Notes under the pieces: model-generated
What the model saw: the letters and a program-made list of their open reading frames with translations, nothing else
Told to the model about the DNA's origin: nothing
The model's database searches: none
In this document: piece after piece, positions 56,301 to 64,000 of the stretch
Position numbering within the stretch: position 1 is the first letter of the stretch
Layout of the letters: every line of letters starts with the position of its first letter
Position numbers and translations under genes: made by a program
Source of the DNA: Lasiodiplodia sp. COLG20
Lineage: Eukaryota > Ascomycota > Dothideomycetes > Botryosphaeriales > Botryosphaeriaceae
NCBI GenBank assembly: GCA_009801085.1
Contig: VNWV01000004.1
Coordinates: 124,001 to 188,000, forward strand
Reading direction: 5' to 3'
Length of the DNA stretch: 64,000 nt

Positions 56301-56814
56301 CGAAGAAACCTGCGCAACGACCCGTCTTCGCCGCAGCACCCACCACCACAGTAGCAACGGCAGCATCGGCAGCCTTCCGTCCGCCGCCTCGCTCTCGTCG
56401 TCGACGTCGGCATTGCCATCGTCGTCGTTGTCGTCGTCATCCCTCTCCCCTTTCCTCGCTGGCGACGTCTTCTCCGTCGCCGACTGTGCCGTCTGGCCGC
56501 TCGTCGACGCGCTCAGGCGCAGTGGCTGGGATGGGTGGAGCGATGAGCGGTGGCCTGAGTTGGCGGGGTATTGGAGGGCGTTGGGGGAGGAGAGGGGGTT
56601 GCTGGAGGTGAATAGCGGGAAGGTGGATGGTAGGGTTGAGGGGGGAAATAAGCAGGCGGAGAGTAAAAAGGGGGGTGACAAGGGTGAGGGGGAGAGGGTT
56701 GTAGATGTTGAACGGGGCAGGACGGTTGAGCAGCAGGGTGATGGTGTGGTAGCTTCGTCGTCGTCGACGGCGGCGGGTGAAGGCGCGAAAAAGGAAGGGA
56801 AGGCTGCGGTGTGA
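53332..56814 (+). CDS. Fusion: pseudo-isochorismatase + AlkB-type dioxygenase + GST-like, 1160 aa
   Basis: Single-exon protein with three folded parts. (1) Residues about 20-260, isochorismatase-like fold (KALIAIGLQNDFCSP, ITKTRYSAL, VCGCISNISVYATAVEA). Lys184 is kept, but the catalytic Asp position is Gly27 and the nucleophilic Cys position is Ser217, so it is probably inactive. (2) After a Ser/Lys-rich linker, residues about 500-720, an AlkB-type 2-oxoglutarate/Fe(II) dioxygenase: His613-x-Asp615 (ISEHSDKTLDIVRG), His680 (MRWLHGIN) and Arg703/Arg709 (RISLTFR), all intact, predicting oxidative demethylation of nucleic acid. (3) Residues about 780-1115, a GST-like part (LYTSHSAVENQAVLLYLGQL, CGGPLILAYLKTHY, FSVADCAVWPLVDAL) interrupted by low complexity. 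The ATG at 53332 (GGCATGGCC) begins the fold; an earlier start at 53248 is not ATG. The tail is Gly/Lys-rich. Confidence 0.9.
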   Translation: MASSFFADLLAQKQPQFQTHKALIAIGLQNDFCSPDGKLPVTQPPGLLDRIKRLVPTFREHAGHVIWVRTELDPNRPVDEADDADAIVTSAPDESLSPDDDGIGGADYDPQSRQGSRRRRTADLLKRVQARAQRVEREMAALQEDELFLTRGSGRQVCVAGSPGADWADDIADEIKPADTLITKTRYSALKDTTLLLTLRAKLITELYVCGCISNISVYATAVEAARHGIEIYLVDDCVGYRQLHRHQEAIRQMVEYMGAQAISSADLIAQLTGKAEKGDTSQARNDDNDNDLDDMLKKLKLQDKDQSPCKGSSSPPKQAEIASKPSSASAVAISATPLEVADSDDALLEEATLLLERHSIRSRPRGEPQLPSRSSDSVRSKVRVRRKPPQKSQSPEKSNSLQNDGEKGSGPSSKDDQRTAASAAKLTGGESSSCETLKSSSSRPDTPQPAADKTTVSKAETASSQSPKPSTSRSRKKIQNLATLPTVGPSDKIGEGDSRIVFNFLPESLRATATPEKTFEEVVFYKLYNEVRWQKMLHNQGEVPRLVSVQGELGADGSMPVYRHPSDQSPPLLHFSPAVLRIRKQVEELVQHPVNHVLIQLYRDGQDYISEHSDKTLDIVRGSSIVNVSFGAQRTMRLRTKRSAKADDEASSARQTQRVPMPHNSVFVLGPQTNMRWLHGINADKRPPEERSDPEKDFGGMRISLTFRHIGTFLSNDSTKIWGQGATSKTRDAAKPVINGDEKKTEALIRAFGTENQATEFDWEETYGRGSDVLHSRDPPPETPTLYTSHSAVENQAVLLYLGQLGLQYNLVEPPPVRHSDDFERRSICFRDTDALNTEVCGGPLILAYLKTHYAQPTQPAASSPATGGPDDDQTRRPSEGEPGAAGSVNRAAAAATQSYLAHAAHLHRLWAKYLCATSTAPQSPFFSPSSRSATSGAPSANQPSSHDPPPSSSSHPAPTTPSPPPSSSSPSSIPPDLARALSIDLAALEETCATTRLRRSTHHHSSNGSIGSLPSAASLSSSTSALPSSSLSSSSLSPFLAGDVFSVADCAVWPLVDALRRSGWDGWSDERWPELAGYWRALGEERGLLEVNSGKVDGRVEGGNKQAESKKGGDKGEGERVVDVERGRTVEQQGDGVVASSSSTAAGEGAKKEGKAAV

Positions 56815-58420
56815 GTTTGGTGATGAGCGTTTTCTTTGGTCTTTTCTTTACCCCCTTTCTTTCTGGGTTGAAGTGTCTAAGTATGGGACTTTCTCTGGTT
56901 CTCTGCAAAATCAGCGATGTAGCGTGCTGAATTATGTGTCGTCCTGCGTTGTTGGTGCATTGTGCTGAGTGAATGACGGCTTGCAGTGGTGCGCGTCTAC
57001 TATTCTGAATCTTGTTGGTGTTTACTTCTTTGAACCTTGCCTTGCCTCTATGTTCGACTGGCTTCCTATTCTCTCTAATGCGTTTACGAATCGGCATTGT
57101 GTGTACAGATACGTGTCTGAGCCAAAGGCTAGTCAATCTATTATTTGTACAAAATGCCTGTAGACTGACGAAACCAGTACCTACTACCGAGTTTACTGCG
57201 GATGCTAAGATGCCCATCGCGTGCGCATGGGACTTCGTCATCTGCTCGTAGACTTGCCCGCTGCAGGCCCTGCGTTTCAGTCGTCATTCGCAGGGGGATC
57301 ATGTGTCCTGCCACATCATGTGGAGCAATGGGAGCAAGAATCTTCGGCGCTGGTAAACGTATATATTGTACATAAACCAGCCGTAGCTATCTTTCTTTCT
57401 TCAGTCAAAGGCACTGCACATGTATAGAAGCATTCAGATGAGCAACGTACTGGCTGCGTGTTCTGCCAGCGTCTAAAGCCCAGGCGAAATTATATGACAC
57501 TTCCGCGGGAAGCGTGTGGCAGTAAGACTCGGGCATCGCGCTGCCGTCTGGTTTATTAGCTTACGGGAACTTTGGAAAATAGCGGTCTTCTGCGTTGTTG
57601 CGAGATGATGCGGCTCAGCATATGCTCGGATGCTAGATAGCATCATGATGTTTCTTTTTCTTTTTCGGTGCTGCTACTGTTTACGGTTGCGACGAAGTGC
57701 GAGGAGAGGACAAAGCGAGAAAGAGTGTTTCAATACGATGTGTGCAACCACTGCACGAGGCAATCGAGGCTACGGATTCCCGCGGAAAATGAAATCGTTT
57801 TGTGGCCAGTTCAAGTATTATTTCTTACTTATAAAGAAGACTGTGGCCAGTCTTCGTCTGATATACATCTGTACAGATCATAAAGTCGATGAATGTTCTA
57901 CTAGTTTAACAGCCATTCCAGGCTAGGTCGATTTTGTTGTGAGTTGAAGGAAGAAAGGAGTGGAAAGATATGGCAGCAAGAAATATCAGATTAAGATTCG
58001 ATTTGGTTTGTCGTATAGCTATTAAACAAATTATCTATAGGGGTATGGGCAGTCTTCGTCCTTGGTGAGAAGGGCAGAAGAATACAAGATCATTATGGAA
58101 CGAGACCGATTCTATTTTTTTTTTGGTCCGTCTTCCGTTCAAAAAATGGAAATGTGTGAAGGGGTATCATCTACAAGTCGTCTTTTCTCTTTCCCCATAA
58201 ACGCCGTTGCCCTTGTGTACTTTCATTAAGTGGGACCTCCGCCGCGCAATTTACTCACCTCGTTCGTGTCCCCGGCAAACCATAGACTCCTTGCTCTTCT
58301 TTTCCCTCTTCAAGAAATGGTTTCAACTTTTTCTCAACTCCATCCAATGCATACTCCAACTCGCTCTCACGCCTCGAGACCAGCCTCTCGGTATCCCCTA
58401 GGTCACAGAGCACGGCCTCC
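56815..58420. other. Intergenic, 1.6 kb
   Basis: Convergent 3' regions of the AlkB fusion and the Cys/His zinc-type protein. AT-richer than the flanks, with short open frames only. No gene is supported. Confidence 0.5.
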
Positions 58421-59298
58421 TCAGTCCAGGTCCACAATCTCACTCCTCACCTCATCCTCTTCATCCCGTATGTGCCGTGGCTGCTGCCGCCCACTCTTTT
58501 TCCTCTTCGTAGTATCCTGGCGCTTCGGCGGCGTCTTGACCGGCTCCTCAGCCGCGGCGCGCCCGAAGCTCCAGCTACTAAACCGATCGCCCCACGTCTT
58601 GCTGCCCTGCCGCTGTGCCATCCTACTGCTGCCCCCCGCTTCGCTGCTCCCGCCGTTCCCCACCCACTCCACGTCCTCGCTGAACAGGAACGACGCGTCG
58701 AAGGCGTCGGTCTCGGCCTCGGTGGGGCTGGGGACGGAGGCGGCGACGCTGCCGTTGGTGGCGGACGGGCCGGCTTCGAGGAGGGCGCGACGCGGCCGCT
58801 TGCGGGAGCGCGGCGCTGGCTCGGCTGGGGTGGTGCTCGTGGGTTGCTCGGAGGTCCAGCGCGCGATGACGGCGTCGTCGGCGGGGGAGGCCATGTTGTG
58901 GAAGGAGGCGTGGTGGCCGCAGCCGTCGCAGGAGAAGGAGGATGTGACCTGAGGGAGGGAGGAGACGTGTTAGTTTGGGGGGAAGGTGTTGTGGTGGTGG
59001 GGCCAAATAGATGTTGGTATCGGAGGTCTGGGCTCGAGGGAGGTTTTGGGTGGGGGCAGCTTTGGGATAGGGCGGCTGCTTTCGGGGAAGTTCATGGAGG
59101 AAGCGTTGGGAGAAAAACGCAAAAGACTCCACGTTGAGGCGGGGCGGGGCTGGTCGAGTTTACCTTCAGCGGGTGTAGCATAAAGCGCAGACAAGGGCAT
59201 TTGGGAGATAAGAGAGACTCCTTGTGGTTGCAGGGCCCGCGCGGAGGCGTGTAGTTCATCTGCTTCCAGATGTTCTGCTGAGCGGCGTTGGAGGGCAT
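58421..59298 (-). CDS. Cys/His zinc-type protein, 220 aa, function unknown
   Basis: Two exons (minus): 59298-59164 and 58948-58421, joined in phase 0 across a 215-nt intron with a GTAAAC donor. The spliced N-terminus holds a likely zinc site split by the intron: CNHKESLLSPKCPCLRFMLH in exon 1, then SFSCDGCGHHASFHNM in exon 2, that is C-x-H, C-x-C, C-x2-C and H-H-x3-H. The remainder is disordered, with basic patches (RSRKRPRRALL, PKRQDTTKRKKSGR) that could be nuclear localisation signals and an acidic end (DEEDEVRSEIVDLD). I do not recognise the family; a nuclear role is inference. It is head to head with U1-C, 277 bp between starts. Confidence 0.8.
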
Positions 59299-59575
59299 GT
59301 TGGTGGTGTGGTGAAGAGCAACAGCATGCCACGAGGCGAAGAAGACGCGCTGGTGGACTTTAGGTTCGGAGCCAGAAGCACGCGGTGGCTGGGCTGGCGG
59401 CCGCTCGCGAAGGCTGGAAGTCATGGCCGAGCTTTATCGATAGCGCGGCTGAACCCCGGGCTTGGCTACCTGCTCGCCGCATCCTATCGCGAACTTCAAC
59501 GCGAGCTCGCCGCCTTCGCTCCTCCGAGCCTCACCTTCATTCTCTACACCACCCCACCGTCGTTGAGTCGTAACC
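59299..59575. promoter_or_regulatory. Divergent promoter, zinc-type protein / U1-C
   Basis: 277 bp shared by two head-to-head genes. No clear TATA box. The open frame running through it on the plus strand is leader. Confidence 0.45.
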
Positions 59576-60574
59576 ATGCCGAAATATAAGTTCTCCCCTG
59601 TCCGATTCTCATCGCATGCTTACTGACTCTGTATCTACTCTTTTGTAGGTCTCCGCAAAACCTCCGCATCGCACCGCTTGACCCTCCGCTAACACGCGCC
59701 TCACCCTCCAGGCGATTACTGCGATGTGTACCTTACGCACGACTCGATGAGCGTGCGCAAGGCTCACAACAACGGTCGTAACCATCTGCGCAACGTCGTC
59801 GAGTACTACCAGCAGATTGGCCACGAGAAGGCCCAGAGCGTCATCGACTCCATCACCTCTTCCTACGCCGCTGAGGGTCAAGCGAACCCTATGCTTCAGC
59901 ATGCTGCTCTAGGCGGCCCCGGTGGCTTTGGCCCTCCCCCGCCCTTCGGCTTCCCTGGTGCGTCCACGATCTAGTCGGACTCGTACATTCGGAAAAGAGC
60001 AGCAGGACGCTGATGCGACAGGATGATCATAGGCGGCATGCCTCCACCTCCATTCGGCATACCAGGCGCCCCAGGAGCACGTAAGTCTCACGAACAACAC
60101 TACTATCACCACCATGATCAGAACCATCACCACTACAACCACAACCAAGACAACCGTCGCGGCGACTACCATCGCTACGGCTCCTCAAACACCACTTCTA
60201 ACCGCTCGCACAACACGACAGCCCCCGGCGGCCGCGGCATGCCTCCGAACATGCCCCCGAACTTCGCCATCCCGCCCCCCGGTGCTCCCGGCGCCCCTCC
60301 GCCAGGCGCGCCCGGCTCTCTTCCTTTCCCGCCGCCCTTCCCCGCAGCTGGTGGCGCCGCGCCGCCTGGCTCCTCCGGCTCGCCGCCGGCAGGCCTACCT
60401 TTCCCGCCGCCCGGTATGCCCCCGCCGGGCATGCCGCCGAACTTCTCGTTCCCCCCGCCTGGCGGCATCCCGCCTGCTGCGTCGGGCGCCAGCCCCGTGC
60501 CGCCGCCCGGCGCGTTCCAGCCGCCCTCTGGTATGGCACCGCCTCCCGGAGCTGGTGGCCCGCCTGGTCTTTGA
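59576..60574 (+). CDS. YHC1: U1 snRNP protein C, first splice junction abnormal
   Basis: U1-C stabilises pairing of U1 snRNA with the 5' splice site. Exon 2 (59712-59957) gives [20 protein letters not shown] and [20 protein letters not shown], the U1-type C2H2 zinc finger. Exons 3 (60033-60080) and 4 (60222-60574) give the Pro/Gly/Met-rich tail. The start MPKY at 59576 is the family start (normally MPKYYC). Yet no GT donor after it joins exon 2 in frame: the only nearby GT (59590) gives the wrong phase, and the next in-frame stop is at 59624. A boundary after 59585 (AAAT, then ATAAGT) works in phase but needs an AT-AG intron and lacks two Tyr. Branch sites (TACTGAC, GCTAAC) and two acceptors are present. 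Intron 3 (GTAAGT) is 141 nt, a multiple of three and stop-free. Confidence 0.88.
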
Positions 60575-62620
60575 AGGTGAGAGGTTGAAGGTGAGTTAGA
60601 GAGATTTGGCTAGGTTGATGATGGGCTGGGTGGGTGGTGTTCTATGGCGTTTAATTTCGAACGGGTTGGGGTTCCCGACATCAAAAGCGATAAGTCGAGA
60701 TATGGGCTTCTTGAGCTTGGTCAAGACCAGGCTGAAAGTAGGTATTCAGGACTCTGCGTAATGAAGTATGGGCATTGGCTTACTGTCGTTCTGACAGACA
60801 GCGTTTGAGGGTATTCGAAAAGATGAGTTTCTTGTGATAAGTATATGATTCCCCTTGTGTGAGATATGTTGGCAGCAGCGAGTTGTCAATTGGATTATTC
60901 AGATACACTCGAAGAAGTATTCACTTCGGTTCTAATGCATCAATCAAGCAAGCGTTGAGTAGTGGACTTCACCGAATCAAAATATGCAAATTTGTGCCGA
61001 AAGAGAATGATATTGTGAGAGTATGTAAAGTACTTCATCCATTCACTCCATCTTCCTGCCTTTTCGGAGACCACCTCGGATACTATCTGGCTGTTCCCAG
61101 CCCGTGGTTTTTGACTGTATCCGCAGTGTCTTGCATGAAGCTTTCAGGCCCATCGCCCAGGCGCACCCAGGCGTAAGGAGCAGCCGTCTTCTAGCCGCCC
61201 CCGCTTGCATCAGAGCAGACCGCACCGCACATTCTGCGTGCCCTCAGCATCGACAGTAGTGCTCGCGCGCCCATCCGCGGAAGCGCCGCGTCAAGCAAAC
61301 GGCATGACTGTGGTAGGCATGCCTGCCGAGGCGGCTGAGGCTCGGTGTGTAGTTCATGTTTCTCGGTTTTCTTCTTCTCTTCTTGTTGCTGTGTGTTTCG
61401 TCTGCGTTTCACTGGCTTGTTTTTCTTTGCAGCGGTTGCGGGATGTTTCTTTTCAAGAGTAGATTGTCGGTGGTGAGGTAGTTGACTTGCTGCGGACCGA
61501 GACAGAGAAAAGGGTTTTTATACTTACCGCGGATAAAGAAATGCTCGCATCGCTCAGCTGCGCGATGATGGGGGGTTTCTTCATGGTGTTGGGGACAGGT
61601 GACTCGGGGAGGTCGTCATGGGGAGGGAGCGGAGGTGTCGTGGTGCGTGTAAGGAGTGGATACGTGGGGGTTTGGTGTCACGCAAACGCGGGGCGGAGCG
61701 TGTGCGAGGACCTTTTCTTTGAGGGAGGTGTTGAGAGAGTGGGTTGGCAGTGTAGTGGATGGGGGAACGCCATCTTTTGACGTGGTTGGAGAGGGGTCGG
61801 GTGGTTCTTGGATCTGGTTATTGCTGACGCGGAAGGACGCGGAGGGGAGCATGACTGACTGAGGCGGCTGATATATAGGAGTAAAAGCAGGGTTCTAGTC
61901 AGAGGTGTGTTGCTATCTTCGCAGTATAATGCAATTTACAATCTTCAAATAGACGTCTAATCGTACGGCTCTTTTATTTATTAAACTCTCAAACTTCCAC
62001 GGCGCCTTCGTCTCGTACAAGCTCTTAGCCCTTTGCTTTACAAAGCTCCGGTGTTTTAGAATTTATATCATACTATACGCTATAGTGGATTTGTGGATAA
62101 GTTAGTTAAGTGGGATATCAAGGCACTGCCCGGTTGGGCGCCCTCTGAGTCCTTGCGCCACTCATTCAGTGAATCCACAATGCGATCAATCATCCACATT
62201 GTGCCACAGTTGATAACGATTTACGTAGTTTAACATTGCCGAGCTACGTATAACCCTACGATTGGCTACTTTATCGCATAGCCCCACCTCTTTCCCTGCT
62301 GCATAAGCTGAACTGGGCGCTAAGCCACAGTCAAACGTTCGATCGAACCCCCCTTTTCAACGCCTGCCACATACAAACGGACGTTTTCTGTATCTACCAC
62401 ATCACTTTCATCGCATCATTTTTTGGCCTCCTCCACTCAAGCCAATTTACTTCGCGATCCATTATTCCGCACAGAGACCCTGACTCCTGAGGATCTCTCA
62501 GGCCTCCTATTTTGCCGTGCACGAGTCTCCCAGTGGGTTTCGAGTGCTGCCTGCTTGCCAATCACTTTCGCACGCTCGTTTGTCTTATAAGGAGCTCCCG
62601 ACCTTTCCATTCTGGTAGGA
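60575..62620. other. Intergenic, 2.0 kb
   Basis: Between U1-C and the right-end HET gene. AT-rich from 61900 on. A TATAA lies at 62586-62590, 31-35 bp before the first HET-gene ATG, and another (CTTATAAGG) at 62634. Short open frames in 60.8-61.9 kb have no domain signature. Confidence 0.5.
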
Positions 62621-64000
62621 ATGGGGGAATGGGCTTATAAGGCGCATCGCACCGTGCGCACTTTCGCTCCAGAAGATCAGATGGCTCCCGTACCTCAGGA
62701 TGCGCTCCAAAGTTCGGATCTTGATGAAAGTTCACGGCCTTCTTCTGTCTCGCCGGAGGATAGCTTTCAGGAAACGATTAGCTCCATGCTGCAACGCCAC
62801 CGCAACCAAGACCTCGACGATACTACTTGGATCAAATCGAAAGCAGACCTTGACACCTGGTTCACAAAGGGCATAAATGACTGGAGAGATCTCGTAGCAC
62901 CCTCTCCATCGGGTGATCTGGACAATTCGAACCTCTGCTCAAGATGTGAGGCTCTTGATCTCGGCACCTTTTTCGACCAGGAGGATGGTCATATTGAACT
63001 CTCTTTCGACATGTCTCGAATGGATCCGGATTGCACTTTCTGCTCATCTATGATGGTGTATCCAGGCGGTTGGCGAGGCTACTGGGTGGCGGATCCTTCT
63101 AAACGAAGCTTTCAAAGAGTCCTCCGAGATCGTCGCTCTGGCTCAGTTTGTGGCTTATACACGATCAAGCACGCTCCTTGCACATTGGGGGAATCCCGGT
63201 GGCCCAAGACGCCTCATGCCATCGACTTTGAGGAATTTAAAAGATATCTTTCTTGTTGCATAAGCGAACATGGCGACCTTTGTAAGACAAGAAAGATAGC
63301 TCCTGCCGACATGCTTCGGGTCTTTAACTGTACTACACGTGAAGTGGAATATGCTCGTACTGGAGTAAAATACGTTGCGTTGAGCTATGTCTGGGGAGGA
63401 GTGACTTGCACCAAGCAGAGACTACCTCGAACGATCGAAGACGCCGCGATTGTTACCATCAAGCTTGGCTACAACTATCTTTGGGTCGATCAACTATGTA
63501 TCGACCAAAACGGTACAACTAAGATAACGGACATACAGCAGATGGACCGCATCTACCATAATGCAGAGGTTACCATAATCGCTGCCGCTGGAGACAACGC
63601 CAACTATGGAATTCCTGGAGTTAGCAGCACACCTCGTGAAGGACAGCGTTGCTTCAAAGTTGGCTGCCATTTACTACTAGAACCCCAGACCGAGGCATTT
63701 TCGAGACTTTCCAAATCGACGTGGAATACAAGAGGGTGGACGTTTCAAGAAAGGTTGCTGTCAAGTCGGCGCCTTGTGTTCACGAACCGAGAAGCATATT
63801 TCTCCTGCGCTTTCAACTCAGACTATTACGGGTCCGAAGGCCAACCAGCCGAAATACACCACCTACAGCGGCAAAACATAAGAGCACACGAGCAAGCTCG
63901 ACGTGTTTCCTTCCCGTTCAGCATCGAGGCTGGATTACCGGAATTGACGTCTCTCATCCGTGAGTATTCGTCTAGAAATCTCACCAAGCCATCTGACGTA
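62621..64000 (+). CDS. HET-domain protein, 3' end outside window
   Basis: Second heterokaryon-incompatibility-type protein, open for 460 codons to the window edge. The start is at 62621 (better context) or the in-frame ATG at 62681. The N-terminus has the Cys pairs common before HET domains (LCSRCEALDLGTFF and DCTFCSSM). The HET domain follows: VALSYVWGG (about residue 253), YLWVDQLCIDQN (about 287), VTIIAAAGDNANYGIPGV and RGWTFQERLLSSRRLVF (about 371). This is the GLSYxWG / WxDxLCIDQ / GWTxQE pattern of the family. No intron or stop is seen. It is unlike the HET gene at 7487 in its N-terminus (that one lacks the Cys pairs), so the two are not recent duplicates. Downstream parts are not visible. 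Confidence 0.88.
   Translation, partial: MGEWAYKAHRTVRTFAPEDQMAPVPQDALQSSDLDESSRPSSVSPEDSFQETISSMLQRHRNQDLDDTTWIKSKADLDTWFTKGINDWRDLVAPSPSGDLDNSNLCSRCEALDLGTFFDQEDGHIELSFDMSRMDPDCTFCSSMMVYPGGWRGYWVADPSKRSFQRVLRDRRSGSVCGLYTIKHAPCTLGESRWPKTPHAIDFEEFKRYLSCCISEHGDLCKTRKIAPADMLRVFNCTTREVEYARTGVKYVALSYVWGGVTCTKQRLPRTIEDAAIVTIKLGYNYLWVDQLCIDQNGTTKITDIQQMDRIYHNAEVTIIAAAGDNANYGIPGVSSTPREGQRCFKVGCHLLLEPQTEAFSRLSKSTWNTRGWTFQERLLSSRRLVFTNREAYFSCAFNSDYYGSEGQPAEIHHLQRQNIRAHEQARRVSFPFSIEAGLPELTSLIREYSSRNLTKPSDV

Noticed and set aside
43452..62620. A secondary-metabolite gene cluster around the NmrA-like gene
   Set aside because: Neighbours are mitochondrial, cytoskeletal and repair housekeeping genes; no synthase, transporter or cluster regulator is present.

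Overview
The window is nuclear DNA of a filamentous ascomycete (Pezizomycotina). The evidence is short introns (mostly 50-90 nt) with GTRNGT donors and CTRAC branch sites, single-copy housekeeping genes of fungal type, a DUF3433 membrane protein and two HET-domain proteins (families expanded in this subphylum), and small non-coding inverted-repeat elements. A Dothideomycete is my guess, but the sequence alone does not fix the class. I support 21 protein genes, one intron-hosted snoRNA and three small inverted-repeat elements.

Left part (1-10 kb): an unrecognised acidic protein; a first miniature inverted-repeat element; a DUF3433 multi-pass membrane protein whose frame breaks at a C16 run inside a TCC microsatellite; and a HET-domain protein whose C-terminus lies in a second frame. 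10-22 kb is dense housekeeping: LYC1-type lysine acetyltransferase, Mediator subunit 1, a dienoyl-CoA isomerase, the RACK1/CPC2 ribosomal WD40 protein with a U24/snR24-like C/D snoRNA in its third intron, a second copy of the miniature element, a GFA-type zinc protein, the 72-residue TFIIH subunit Tfb5 (three exons), and a single-pass membrane protein with PY motifs.

Middle part (22-45 kb) is gene-poor: a Tc1/mariner-like miniature element, glutamine synthetase with possible GATA-factor sites upstream, a small Cys/His-containing protein, and a 1336-residue protein with two histone-fold-like segments and four copies of a short C-terminal motif. Long stretches at 27.1-31.4, 32.0-36.3 and 40.3-43.5 kb hold no gene I can support.

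Right part (43-64 kb): a calponin-homology/coiled-coil actin-binding protein, a complex I assembly factor (NDUFAF2), an NmrA-like oxidoreductase, an Mgr3-like mitochondrial TPR protein, an HMCES/SRAP abasic-site protein, and 1.4 kb downstream on the same strand a 1160-residue fusion of a degenerate isochorismatase domain, an intact AlkB-type dioxygenase and a GST-like domain. Then come a Cys/His zinc-type protein, U1 snRNP protein C (whose first intron has no usable GT donor) and a second HET-domain gene cut by the window end.

The most unusual items are the pseudo-isochorismatase/AlkB/GST fusion beside the SRAP gene, the U1-C first-intron anomaly, the snoRNA in the RACK1 intron, the inverted-repeat elements, and the frame breaks at simple repeats.
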